Below, piece by piece: positions 7,863-15,471 of a stretch of DNA of 28,442 bases; the stretch's first letter is position 1; every line of letters starts with the position of its first letter. The translations under genes and the position numbers were made by a program. A model generated the notes under the pieces. That model worked only from the letters and a program-made list of their open reading frames with translations, did not search any database and had not been told where the DNA came from. Source of the DNA: UBA1366 sp047602575 (lineage in GTDB: Bacteria; Bacillota; Clostridia; Oscillospirales; Ruminococcaceae); contig JASGGY010000006.1 of NCBI GenBank assembly GCA_047602575.1, positions 1-28,442 of the forward strand, read 5' to 3'.

Positions 7863-8384
7863 TTACCGCTTGTTTTTCAAGCCCATGCGGTCAAGGGCGC
7901 GCGCGAGGACGAAGAAAAGCACAGCACTGATCGCGGTTTGCAGAAAATACGTGGGCGTTGCGGCGAGTGCGGTGACAAACGCGGTGTTCAGCACGCTGCC
8001 GGTGATGAAAATCGCCTGATACACCGTGTAGCCCGCCGCGCAGATCAGTGCGGCGGGGATGAGCGCGAGCAGATTTCTGCGGCACAGAATCGCGGGCTTT
8101 TTCGCGGTGAAGCAAAGCACCGTCGCCGCTTTGATCACCAGTGTGGCAGGCGCCCAGACCAGATAACCGCTCTGCCAATCCGCCAACGCCGCGCCGAACG
8201 CTCCCGCAAACGCCGCATACGGCGCGGGCAGCACAGAAGCCGCAAGAAAAATCACGCCGTCCCCCGCATGAATATACCCCAAAAACGAGGGTATGTGCAA
8301 AAACGCCGTCATCACAAAAATCGCCGCCGTAAAAAGCCCCGTCTGCGTGAGAAGCCGAATCCGCTGCGCATCCGTCCGCGCCAT
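7863..8384 (-). CDS. ECF transporter S component (substrate-binding membrane subunit)
   Basis: A 173-residue protein made almost entirely of hydrophobic helices, about five to six spans, with the GYIHAGDGVIFLAASVL block typical of energy-coupling-factor S components. Such proteins bind a vitamin or similar compound and work with a shared EcfT/EcfA module coded elsewhere. It resembles the group of uncharacterised S components in Clostridia (TIGR04002 type); the substrate is unknown. Start ATG 8384 has GAAAGG about 10 bp upstream; the extension to 8453 lies across its own promoter and is not coding. Only about 36 bases separate the -10 from the start codon, so there is no room for a riboswitch. 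Confidence 0.75.
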   Translation of the reverse strand: MARTDAQRIRLLTQTGLFTAAIFVMTAFLHIPSFLGYIHAGDGVIFLAASVLPAPYAAFAGAFGAALADWQSGYLVWAPATLVIKAATVLCFTAKKPAILCRRNLLALIPAALICAAGYTVYQAIFITGSVLNTAFVTALAATPTYFLQTAISAVLFFVLARALDRMGLKNKR

Positions 8385-8420
8385 AAAACCGCCGCCTTTC
8401 CGATCAATCCGATATGCTTT

Positions 8421-8448
8421 ATTATACGCGCTTTTTTGGAAAAAGCAA
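8421..8448 (-). promoter_or_regulatory. Promoter of ECF S component gene
   Basis: TTGCTT, 16-bp spacer, TATAAT, 36 bases upstream of the ATG. Confidence 0.6.
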
Positions 8449-8632
8449 ATCACTTCCGCACGGCACAGTGCAGTTTTATTTTGTGCGATTTCGCTTGATT
8501 ACATCGCGAAACGGAGAGATATTCGGATATTATGCACAATGTTTTCGGAGAGGATTTTCACGCAGTATTTGCCTTTCGGCGATTTCGATAAAGTGCCGTT
8601 CCGCGCAGCGTTACGACTTGTGAAAAGGGTAG
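8449..8632. other. Intergenic stretch with no recognised gene
   Basis: Several short open frames cross it on both strands, but none has a ribosome site or a recognisable protein pattern. It contains a TTTCGC/GCGAAA inverted pair (near 8490-8515). It may be a decayed repeat; I see no function. Confidence 0.4.
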
Positions 8633-8658
8633 AAAAAATCCGCACCGAAGCGCGGATT
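8633..8658 (-). terminator. Terminator half-site, left copy of 22-bp duplication
   Basis: The 22-bp block AATCCGCACCGAAGCGCGGATT (8637-8658), read on the minus strand, makes a 9-bp stem (one G-U pair) closed by C-UUCG-G. It is followed on that strand by a run of six T's ending at 8633. This is an intrinsic terminator for minus-strand transcripts coming from the ABC-F/esterase operon. The identical block recurs at 8852-8873, on the other side of the inserted element. Confidence 0.75.
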
Positions 8659-8851
8659 CAGACTGTAGATAAACCCTCCCAAAGGGAGCTTTGCCCCCTC
8701 TGGACTCCCTCACCAAACGGGGCATGCCCCTTTGGAAACCCGTCGTTTCAGGGATTATACTTTGTTTGCTTAGCAGATTTGTGTTTTCGCTGCTGCTTTG
8801 TGATTCTTGTGGGGCATTCGGGAAATGAGTATAGACTTTTTCTTCAGTCTG
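8659..8851 (+). mobile_element. MITE-like element, 193 bp, copy A
   Basis: Non-coding element with terminal inverted repeats: CAGACTGTAGATAAA at the left and the reverse complement of CAGACTGAAGAAAAA at the right (13 of 15 match). It is flanked on both sides by the identical 22-bp block described for the terminator, as expected of a target duplication. Inside are small palindromes, including GGGGCATGCCCC (8719-8730), and the block CCCTTTGGAAACCCGT shared with the copy at 14159. No open frame in it looks like a transposase, so it would depend on an enzyme made elsewhere. The perfect duplication suggests a recent insertion. Confidence 0.75.
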
Positions 8852-8873
8852 AATCCGCACCGAAGCGCGGATT
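8852..8873. repeat. Right copy of 22-bp target duplication
   Basis: Identical to 8637-8658. On the plus strand it is followed by TTTTAATTA. Joining the two flanks without the element gives one hairpin with an A run on the left and a T run on the right, i.e. a bidirectional terminator. It lies 11 bases beyond the esterase stop codon. Confidence 0.8.
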
Positions 8874-8884
8874 TTAATTACATA

Positions 8885-10447
8885 TTACCTTTCTATTTCG
8901 TCGTTCATCGACGTGCGGAAGGGTGCTAAGGGGATGCCGGTTTCGTTGAAAATCGTCACCTGTGCGAAGTTTGTCCACAGATACCGCGCGTAGAGCGGTG
9001 CGGGGACTTCCGGCGCGGAAATCGCAATGCCTTGTCCGCAGATCTGCGCCGCAGCGGGATAGAACTGCTTGTCTGCGCCGGCAAGCGCAAAGCCGGACGG
9101 CTCGCCGTTGACGATAAAACCATTTTCCGCATGGTTAAAGCACAACTCCATCACGCCGTCCGCGATTTTATAACTGCGGTAAATTGGTCCAAACGCCTTG
9201 ACGGGCTGGCTGTAAACGCCCCCGAGCGCTTGCAGCGCAAGGCGAATGCCGACGGGTTCTTTGTCGGTGGGGTGGATGTTGTCAAGCGTCCCGCGGTCGA
9301 GAATCACGGCAAGACCGGTGTTTTTCACCGTTTTGAACACGCGCGCCTGTGCCTCGCGGATACGTGCCCAGTGTTTGAAATCCTCATCGTGCGCATATTT
9401 GAACATCGGCAGCTGCACAATTAAAAACGGCAGCTCCTCATCGCCCCATTTGTGCCGCCAGAGAGAAATCAACTTTGACAACAGGCTGTAGTAAACCTTG
9501 GGCTTGTGGTCGTCGGACTCGCCTTGATAGTAGAGAAAGCCCCGCAGCGTGTAGGGGCAGACGCGCAGCACCATGGTTTCAAACAAGCCGCACGGACGGT
9601 AGGGATTCTTCGGCCCCATCGGTCCGGGCCAGAGGTTTTTGCCGATGCGCGCCTGAATTTCATCCCAGCTTAAGTTTGGCTCGGACTTGAGCAGCTCCGT
9701 CTGATCGCTGTACCACTTCGCGTCATACGCCTGAAATTCGTCGTATGCCTTGTTCAACTCGTTCTCGGTTTTGCCCGCCGTCGCGTTGTCGTATTCTTCC
9801 AGATAAGAAGCCGTATCCGCGCCGGATGCGAGGGTTTCCCTGTCCATCCAGCAGGACGCGGATGTGCCGCCCCAGTTGCAGCCGATGATGCCGACGGTAA
9901 CGTTCAGCTCCGCCGCCACGCGCTTTGCAAAGTGAAACGCCACCGCACTCCATGATTTCGAATTTTCCGGAGAAGCCTCCGCCCATGCGGTGTTCTCCTC
10001 CGCTTCAAAGAAGTCCATCTCCCCTTGCGGAAGTTTTCCCTCACGCGTTTCGTGCAGATCCATATAGGCGCGTTTTTGGGTATAATAATAACGAACGTTC
10101 ACGCTGCTGTCCAGCGTTTCCAGCGTCTGCGCGCCGTCCTGTGCGTTTTGCAGCTCAAGCTCCATATTTGACTGCCCGCCGGCAAGCCAAACTTCGCCAA
10201 TCATCACGTTTTGGTAAACGCGTTCCTCTCCGCCGCCGGAAATCGTCAGCGTATACGCACCGCCCGCCGCCATGGGCGCTAACAGCATGGAGAATTCCCC
10301 ACCCTGCGCGTTGGCGGAAGTGGTGTTTCCATGAAGCGCGGCGGTAATCACCGTGCCGTCGGGCAGGTCGGTTTTGCCCCAAAGGGCGATGTTTTTGTCG
10401 CGCTGCAGCACCATGTTGTCGCTGAAAATCGGAACAAGCTTCAGCAT
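8885..10447 (-). CDS. Sialate O-acetylesterase family protein
   Basis: A 520-residue SGNH-type carbohydrate esterase related to sialate O-acetylesterases (SASA/DUF303), which remove acetyl groups from sialic acid or acetylated glycans. Catalytic blocks are clear: the serine in GGQSNMELELQ, NWGGTSASCW, YYQGESDDHK, and the Asp/His region LDNIHPTDKEP. An N-terminal beta domain of about 90 residues (LVPIFSDNMVLQRD..., PDGTVITAALHG) precedes it, as in family members. There is no signal peptide, so it probably acts inside the cell on imported sugars. Start ATG 10447 has AAGAGGC 7 bp upstream; the open frame upstream overlaps the ABC-F gene and is not coding. It follows the ABC-F gene by 19 bases and is probably co-transcribed. 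Confidence 0.9.
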   Translation of the reverse strand: MLKLVPIFSDNMVLQRDKNIALWGKTDLPDGTVITAALHGNTTSANAQGGEFSMLLAPMAAGGAYTLTISGGGEERVYQNVMIGEVWLAGGQSNMELELQNAQDGAQTLETLDSSVNVRYYYTQKRAYMDLHETREGKLPQGEMDFFEAEENTAWAEASPENSKSWSAVAFHFAKRVAAELNVTVGIIGCNWGGTSASCWMDRETLASGADTASYLEEYDNATAGKTENELNKAYDEFQAYDAKWYSDQTELLKSEPNLSWDEIQARIGKNLWPGPMGPKNPYRPCGLFETMVLRVCPYTLRGFLYYQGESDDHKPKVYYSLLSKLISLWRHKWGDEELPFLIVQLPMFKYAHDEDFKHWARIREAQARVFKTVKNTGLAVILDRGTLDNIHPTDKEPVGIRLALQALGGVYSQPVKAFGPIYRSYKIADGVMELCFNHAENGFIVNGEPSGFALAGADKQFYPAAAQICGQGIAISAPEVPAPLYARYLWTNFAQVTIFNETGIPLAPFRTSMNDEIER

Positions 10448-10466
10448 AAAAAAGCCTCTTTCGTTC

Positions 10467-12083
10467 TTAAATAACCGCCGCGCCCAGACCGCGCGCCTTG
10501 CGGAATTCGAGGAAGTCCTCGTACGTTCCCGCGCGGTCAAGACAGCCGTCGGGTGTGAGTTCAATGATGCGGTTTGCCACGGTCTGTAAAATTTCGTGGT
10601 CGTGGGAAGCGAACAGCACAACGCCCTTGAAGTCGGAAAGTCCGTTGTTGACGGCGGTGATGCTCTCAAGGTCGAGATGGTTCGTGGGGCGATCAAGCAC
10701 CAGCACGTTTGAGCCGAATAGCATCATCCGCGAGAACATACAACGCACCTTTTCGCCGCCGGAGAGAACATTGACGGGCTTGTACACATCGTCGCCGGAG
10801 AACAGCATTTTTCCTAAGAAGCCGCGCAGAAAGGTTTCGGTTTCTTCGGTTTCGGAATACTGACGAATCCACTCGACGATGTTGAGCGGGCAGTTTTCAA
10901 AAAACGCGGTGTTGTCCTGCGGAAAATACGAACGCGAGGTGGAAATGCCCCATTTGAAGCTCCCTGAATCCGGTTCACTTTCCTCCATCAGGATTTTGAA
11001 CAGCTCGGTGATTGCCTGCTCCGACTCACCGATAAATGCGATTTTGTCGGTTCTGCCGACGGTGAAATTCAGGTTATTAAGCAGCTTGACACCATCAACG
11101 GTTTTGGAAAGGTCACTGACGGTTAGAACTTCCTTGCCCAGCTCGCGATCCATGGTAAAGCCGATGTAGGGGTATTTCCGCGAGGAAGCCGGCATATCTT
11201 CGACGGCGATTTTATCGATGAGCTTTTTGCGGGAGGTCGCCTGACGGGATTTTGATTTGTTCGCGGAAAACTTGGCGATGAATGCCTGCAGCTCCTTGAT
11301 TTTCTCCTCCGCCTTCTTATTCTGCTGCTTTAACAGACGCTGGAACAGCTGGCTGGATTCATACCAGAATTCGTAGTTGCCGACGTACATTTTAATCTTG
11401 TTGAAGTCAATGTCCACGATGTGCGTGCAGACATTATTTAAGAAATGGCGGTCATGCGAAACCACGAGTACCGTTCCGAAATAGTCGGCGAGAAAATCCT
11501 CCAGCCAGCGGATTGCGTCGATATCGAGGTGGTTGGTTGGCTCGTCGAGCAGGATGATATCCGGATTGCCGAACAGCGCCTGCGCAAGCAGCACCTTGAC
11601 CTTTTCGTTGCCGGAAAGCGACGACATCTGGCTGTATAGAATTTCATCCGAAAGCCCCAGACCGGAAAGCATTTTTGCCGCGTCGCTCTCGGCTTCCCAG
11701 CCGTTTAGCTCGGCAAATTCACCCTCAAGGTGCGCGGCGGTTTCGCCGTCCTCGTCGGAGAAATCTTCTTTGGCATAAAGCGCGTCCTTTTCCTGCATAA
11801 TTGCGTAAAGCCGCGCGTTGCCCATGATGACGGTGTCAAGCACCGTGAATTCGTCAAAGGCAAAATGATCTTGTTTTAAAACGGACAGGCGCGTTTCCTT
11901 TGGGATAATGACATCGCCCGACGACGGATCAAGCTCGCCGCAGAGGATGCGCAGGAACGTGGATTTTCCCGCACCGTTCGCGCCGATGATGCCGTAGCAG
12001 TTGCCGTTTGCGAATTTGAGATTGACATCCTTAAATAGATACGTTCCCCCGAACTGGAGGCTGACATTGCTGACTGTAATCAT
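10467..12083 (-). CDS. ABC-F family ATPase (YkpA/YbiT type) with degenerate second ATPase site
   Basis: Soluble protein of 538 residues with two ABC domains and no membrane part, as in ABC-F translation factors that act on the ribosome. The first domain has an intact Walker A (GANGAGKST, 34-42) and Walker B with catalytic Glu (IILLDE, 176-181), but its signature reads LSGNEK (156-161) instead of LSGGEK. The linker (about 240-300) is lysine-rich and helical. In the second domain the Walker A position reads GESEQAIT (352-359) with no lysine, the signature LSGGEK (440-445) is normal, and Walker B ends VLVLDR (460-465), with Arg in place of the catalytic Glu. Similar Walker A decay may be a trait of this Firmicutes subgroup; the Glu-to-Arg change is stranger. 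Start ATG has AAGGAG and a good promoter upstream. Confidence 0.92.
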   Translation of the reverse strand: MITVSNVSLQFGGTYLFKDVNLKFANGNCYGIIGANGAGKSTFLRILCGELDPSSGDVIIPKETRLSVLKQDHFAFDEFTVLDTVIMGNARLYAIMQEKDALYAKEDFSDEDGETAAHLEGEFAELNGWEAESDAAKMLSGLGLSDEILYSQMSSLSGNEKVKVLLAQALFGNPDIILLDEPTNHLDIDAIRWLEDFLADYFGTVLVVSHDRHFLNNVCTHIVDIDFNKIKMYVGNYEFWYESSQLFQRLLKQQNKKAEEKIKELQAFIAKFSANKSKSRQATSRKKLIDKIAVEDMPASSRKYPYIGFTMDRELGKEVLTVSDLSKTVDGVKLLNNLNFTVGRTDKIAFIGESEQAITELFKILMEESEPDSGSFKWGISTSRSYFPQDNTAFFENCPLNIVEWIRQYSETEETETFLRGFLGKMLFSGDDVYKPVNVLSGGEKVRCMFSRMMLFGSNVLVLDRPTNHLDLESITAVNNGLSDFKGVVLFASHDHEILQTVANRIIELTPDGCLDRAGTYEDFLEFRKARGLGAAVI

Positions 12084-12129
12084 GGTTTACTCCTTTATCT
12101 TACCGGTTTTCTGACAAACATATAAAATT

Positions 12130-12158
12130 ATTATACCACCCTTTTTTCGGATTGTAAA
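12130..12158 (-). promoter_or_regulatory. Promoter of ABC-F/esterase operon
   Basis: TTTACA, 17-bp spacer, TATAAT with TGG extended -10. Divergent from the nadE promoter, whose -35 box starts 19 bases away. Confidence 0.72.
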
Positions 12159-12176
12159 TCATTCTTGCCAAAACTC

Positions 12177-12204
12177 TTGAAAAATTTAATAGAACTGTTA
12201 TAAT
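12177..12204 (+). promoter_or_regulatory. Promoter of nadE
   Basis: TTGAAA, 16-bp spacer, TATAAT with TGT extended -10, about 42 bases before the start codon. Confidence 0.72.
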
Positions 12205-12245
12205 GAAAGAGGACAGAAATTTTTCCCGAAAGGATTTAATAAAAA

Positions 12246-14168
12246 ATGAAAGACGGTTTCATCAAGGTCGCGGCGGCAACACCGGAAATTAAAGTTGCGG
12301 ACTGCGCGTTTAACACGGCGCAAATTTTAGCCCTTGCCCAGCGCGCGTACAAAGCAGGTGCGAAGGTCTGCGTGTTTCCGGAGCTTTGCGTGACGGGGTA
12401 TACGTGTCAGGATCTGTTCTTCCAGCGCGCGCTGGTGAAAAAGGCGGAGGAATGCGCGGCGGAGCTTGCCGCAAAAACGGCGGGCTTTGAGATGCTGGTG
12501 CTGGTCGGTCTGCCTGTGGCTGCGGGCGGAAAGCTTTATAACTGTGCGGCGGTGCTGTATGAGGGCGCGGTGTTGGGACTGGCGGTGAAAACCGCGCTGC
12601 CCAATTACGGCGAATTCTATGAGCAGCGGCATTTTGAAAAAGCACCGGAGGGCAACCGCACGGTGCGCTTTGCGGGCGCGGACGTGCCGTTTGGCAACCG
12701 GCTGCTGTTTGCTTGTGAGGAGCTGCCGGAATTTGTGCTGGGCGCAGAAATTTGCGAGGACCTGTGGACGCCGCTGCCGGTTTCGACGCATCTTGCCATG
12801 AGCGGTGCGACGGTGATTGCAAACCTTTCCGCGTCCGACGAGGTCATCGGCAAGGATGCCTACCGCCGTGCCTTGACCGCGAATCAGTCCGCGCGGCTGG
12901 TGGCGGGTTATATTTACACGAGTGCGGGCGACGGCGAATCCACGCAGGACATGGTGTTTTCCGGACACAATCTGATTTGTGAGAACGGCGCGGTTTTAGC
13001 CGAAAGCCCGCTGTTTGAGAACGGGCTGACGGTTTCGGAAATCGACGTCGCAAAGCTTGTTTCCGAGCGCAGGAAGCTGACGACTTATCCCGCCGCACAA
13101 TCGGACGACTGCGATGTGATTCCGTTTTCGATGGAACTGACCGAAACCGCTTTAACGCGTGCCTACCCGCGCGCGCCGTTCATCCCCGCCGACACAGACG
13201 AGCGCACGGCGCGTTGTAAGTTAATTCTTTCGATGCAGGCGCACGGGCTGGCAAAACGGCTTGCGCACACGAATGCGGCTTGCGCGGTGCTGGGGATTTC
13301 CGGCGGGCTGGACAGCTGTCTTGCACTGCTCGTTTGCGCACAAGCGATGGATTTGTGCAAGCGTCCGCGCACGGATGTGCTTGCCGTCACGATGCCTTGC
13401 TTCGGCACAACGAAGCGAACGCGCTCAAACGCAGAGCTTCTCTGCGCAGCACTCGGTGTCAGCTTCAAAGAAGTGGACATCACCGCAGCGGTTGAGCAGC
13501 ATTTTTCCGACATCGGGCAGGACGCGAAACACTTTGACATCACCTACGAAAACGGTCAGGCACGGGAACGCACGCAGGTTTTGATGGATCTTGCCAACAA
13601 GTACAACGGGCTTGTGGTGGGTACGGGCGACTTATCGGAGCTTGCGCTGGGCTGGGCGACTTATAACGGCGACCATATGTCGATGTACGGGGTGAATTCC
13701 TCTGTGCCGAAAACGCTGGTGCGGCACATCGTGAAATTCTACGCTGATACCTGTGAAAGCACGGCGCTGAAAGAAGTTTTATACGACATCCTCGACACGC
13801 CCGTATCGCCGGAGCTGCTTCCCACCAATGCGGATAAAACCGACATCAACCAGAAAACCGAGGACATTGTCGGTCCGTATGAGCTGCACGACTTTTTCCT
13901 TTACTACGCAGTGCGCTGGGCATTCCCGCCGGATAAGGTCTACCGGCTGGCACGGTATGCATTTGCCGGTGCGTATGCGGATGCGGTGCTGCTCAAATGG
14001 CTCAAAAGCTTCTACCGGCGGTTTTTCTCTCAGCAATTCAAGCGCTCGTGTATGCCGGACGGGGCGAAAATCGGATCGGTGACGCTTTCCCCGCGCGGCG
14101 ACTGGCGGATGCCCTCCGATGCGTCTTGGGCGGTGTGGCGGGAGATTCTGGAACAAATCAAACTGTAG
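12246..14168 (+). CDS. nadE: Glutamine-hydrolysing NAD+ synthetase
   Basis: A 640-residue cytoplasmic enzyme for the last step of NAD synthesis, amidating deamido-NAD with ammonia released from glutamine. The N-terminal nitrilase-like glutaminase carries Glu46 (FPELCVTGY), Lys115 (KTALPN) and Cys170 (AEICEDLW). The C-terminal synthetase has the ATP-binding loop GISGGLDS (350-357) and the NAD-site block GTGDLSELALGWATYNGDH. Length and domain order are normal for the long glutamine-dependent form. The start has GAAAGGA upstream. The stop TAG is odd: it belongs to an inserted element whose left end CAAACTGTAG begins at 14159, so the last residues (K-L) come from that element. Beyond the element, the sequence still reads I-L-E-K-L-stop in a copy of the old gene end. 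Confidence 0.96.
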   Translation: MKDGFIKVAAATPEIKVADCAFNTAQILALAQRAYKAGAKVCVFPELCVTGYTCQDLFFQRALVKKAEECAAELAAKTAGFEMLVLVGLPVAAGGKLYNCAAVLYEGAVLGLAVKTALPNYGEFYEQRHFEKAPEGNRTVRFAGADVPFGNRLLFACEELPEFVLGAEICEDLWTPLPVSTHLAMSGATVIANLSASDEVIGKDAYRRALTANQSARLVAGYIYTSAGDGESTQDMVFSGHNLICENGAVLAESPLFENGLTVSEIDVAKLVSERRKLTTYPAAQSDDCDVIPFSMELTETALTRAYPRAPFIPADTDERTARCKLILSMQAHGLAKRLAHTNAACAVLGISGGLDSCLALLVCAQAMDLCKRPRTDVLAVTMPCFGTTKRTRSNAELLCAALGVSFKEVDITAAVEQHFSDIGQDAKHFDITYENGQARERTQVLMDLANKYNGLVVGTGDLSELALGWATYNGDHMSMYGVNSSVPKTLVRHIVKFYADTCESTALKEVLYDILDTPVSPELLPTNADKTDINQKTEDIVGPYELHDFFLYYAVRWAFPPDKVYRLARYAFAGAYADAVLLKWLKSFYRRFFSQQFKRSCMPDGAKIGSVTLSPRGDWRMPSDASWAVWREILEQIKL

Positions 14169-14346
14169 ATAAAACCTAGTCAGAGGGCGTTCGCCCGTGC
14201 TGTCGTGCGCGACAGCTGCGTACCCTTTGGAAACCCATTGTTCTTATAGCTTTTTCTTTGCTTTTCTTAGCCAATTTATATTTTAACCAATACTTTGGAT
14301 TCCCATTAGGTCGCTCGAAAAAAGCATATACTTTTTATTCAGTTTG
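14159..14346 (+). mobile_element. MITE-like element, 188 bp, copy B, inserted in the end of nadE
   Basis: Left end CAAACTGTAGATAAA and right end the reverse complement of CAAACTGAATAAAAA match each other (12 of 15) and match the ends of copy A at 8659. Where copy A has CAGACTG/CAGTCTG, this copy has CAAACTG/CAGTTTG, so both ends changed together. Inside are hairpins GGGCG/CGCCC (14185-14196) and GCTGTCG/CGACAGC (14199-14216, loop TGCG), then TACCCTTTGGAAACCC, shared with copy A and with the cluster at 1944. Flanks show an imperfect 16-bp direct repeat (14143-14158 and 14347-14362), so this insertion looks older. It fills most of the gap between nadE and the next gene and codes for nothing recognisable. 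Confidence 0.72.
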
Positions 14347-14348
14347 AT

Positions 14349-14366
14349 ATTCTGGAGAAGTTATAA
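14349..14366 (+). other. Probable stranded remnant of the original nadE 3' end
   Basis: ATTCTGGAGAAGTTATAA reads I-L-E-K-L-stop. In nadE the element is preceded by the codons for I-L-E at 14145-14153 (ATTCTGGAA). The eight bases ATTCTGGA are shared and start on a codon boundary in both places. This fits a target-site duplication in which the original terminus lies beyond the element. Confidence 0.55.
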
Positions 14367-14373
14367 ACCGCAC

Positions 14374-14402
14374 TTGACAGGCGGGGAAGAATGTGCTATA
14401 AT
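14374..14402 (+). promoter_or_regulatory. Consensus sigma-A promoter of the flavoprotein operon
   Basis: Perfect TTGACA and TATAAT with a 17-bp spacer and a TGC extended -10; transcription should be strong unless repressed. It starts 28 bases beyond the inserted element. Confidence 0.88.
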
Positions 14403-14431
14403 CCTGAAAACCAATTTCGGGAGGGCAGATT

Positions 14432-14977
14432 ATGAACGTTCTTTTGTTAAGCGGAAGTCCGAAAACAACGGGCGCGACGGCGGAACTGATTGAAATCATC
14501 CGCGCAGCACTCGCCCCCGCGCACGAGGTGCAAACCGTCTGTCTGGGGGAATGCACCATCGCGTACTGTCTGGGCTGCCGTGTTTGCCATGAAACGGCGG
14601 CGTGCGTGCAGACGGACAATGTGCAGACAATCATGCGGCGCATGGAGGAGGCGGACAGGATTCTGATCGCCTCCCCTTCCTACTGGGCGGATATCACGGG
14701 GCAGCTTAAAGTTTTCTTTGACCGCTGCACACCGTACTGCAACACGCATGAACCCCACGCGCGGCTTTCCGCCGGAAAGAAAGCCTTCGCCGCGGCAATC
14801 CGCACCGGGTCAAGTTCCGGGGAATGCAAGCATATCATTGATAGCATCGGGCATTTTTTCGGGCATCTGGAAATCCCGCTGGCGGGTGAGATTTTCTTTA
14901 CCGGCATCACGGACGAACGCGATATTTTTCCTCACCGCGCGGAAATCGAAGCATTCGCCCGCACCATCACACAATAG
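14432..14977 (+). CDS. Iron-sulfur flavoprotein / NADPH-dependent FMN reductase family
   Basis: A 181-residue flavodoxin-fold redox protein. The FMN phosphate loop is LLSGSPKTTGATAEL at the N-terminus, and the second flavin loop is IASPSYWADITGQLKVFFDR. Between them lie Cys46, Cys49, Cys52 and Cys58 (CLGCRVCHETAAC). This compact C-x2-C-x2-C-x5-C arrangement is known from iron-sulfur flavoproteins that hold a 4Fe-4S cluster. Members in anaerobes are linked to electron transfer and oxygen or peroxide defence; the substrate here is unknown. GGGAGGGC precedes the ATG. First gene of an apparent operon: the C_GCAxxG_C_C gene begins 11 bases after its stop. Confidence 0.88.
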   Translation: MNVLLLSGSPKTTGATAELIEIIRAALAPAHEVQTVCLGECTIAYCLGCRVCHETAACVQTDNVQTIMRRMEEADRILIASPSYWADITGQLKVFFDRCTPYCNTHEPHARLSAGKKAFAAAIRTGSSSGECKHIIDSIGHFFGHLEIPLAGEIFFTGITDERDIFPHRAEIEAFARTITQ

Positions 14978-14988
14978 GAGGCTTTCCC

Positions 14989-15471
14989 ATGGAACACGAA
15001 ACCCACGCGCAGGCGGCAATGCGACTGTTTAAAAGCGGCTGTAACTGCTCACAGGCGGTGCTTTGCGCCTATTGCGAGGAGCTTGGTATGGACACGGAAA
15101 CCGCGCTCAGGCTTTCCTCCGGCTTTGGCGGCGGCATGGGCAGGCTGCGGGAGGTCTGCGGGGCGGTGACGGGGGCATTTATGGCGCTTGACCTGAAATA
15201 CGCAAGCGCTGACCTGACCGACAACGCCGCGAAAGCCGCACAGTATGCGCTGATCCAGCGCTATGCAAAGGCGTTTGAGGGGGAATGCGGCTCGATCATC
15301 TGCCGCGAGCTTCTGGGGCTTTCGGAAAAGCGCTCCGTTCCCGTGCCGGAATTGCGCACGGCGCAGTACTATAAAAAACGCCCCTGTGCGGAGCTTGTCG
15401 GGCTTGCCTGCGAGCTGCTTGACGCGCAATTCGGCATGGCGGAGGGAGCGGTCGGCAATGAAGCTCCATGA
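14989..15471 (+). CDS. C_GCAxxG_C_C family redox protein
   Basis: A 160-residue cytoplasmic protein of the cysteine-rich family named for its C...GCAxxG...C...C pattern. Visible conserved cysteines are Cys18 and Cys20 (SGCNCSQAVLC), Cys57 in the core block GRLREVCGAVTGA, and Cys100 and Cys105 (ECGSIICREL), after the glycine-rich SSGFGGGMG. The family is widespread in anaerobes and is thought to be redox-active, but no reaction is established. A good TAGGAGG site lies before the ATG. It is sandwiched between the iron-sulfur flavoprotein (gap 11) and the cyclase gene, which starts 14 bases before this stop, so the three are translationally linked. Confidence 0.9.
   Translation: MEHETHAQAAMRLFKSGCNCSQAVLCAYCEELGMDTETALRLSSGFGGGMGRLREVCGAVTGAFMALDLKYASADLTDNAAKAAQYALIQRYAKAFEGECGSIICRELLGLSEKRSVPVPELRTAQYYKKRPCAELVGLACELLDAQFGMAEGAVGNEAP

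Noticed and set aside
8385..8448. Riboswitch before the ECF S component gene
   Set aside because: Only about 36 bases lie between the -10 box and the start codon, too little for a known vitamin riboswitch.
7857..8498. 213-residue plus-strand frame opposite the ECF S component
   Set aside because: Arg/Gln/His-rich low-quality protein typical of antisense frames; the minus-strand membrane protein with promoter explains the region.
8558..8860. Minus-strand frame of 100 residues across the inserted element
   Set aside because: It runs through the terminal repeats and both terminator copies; no ribosome site and no family pattern.
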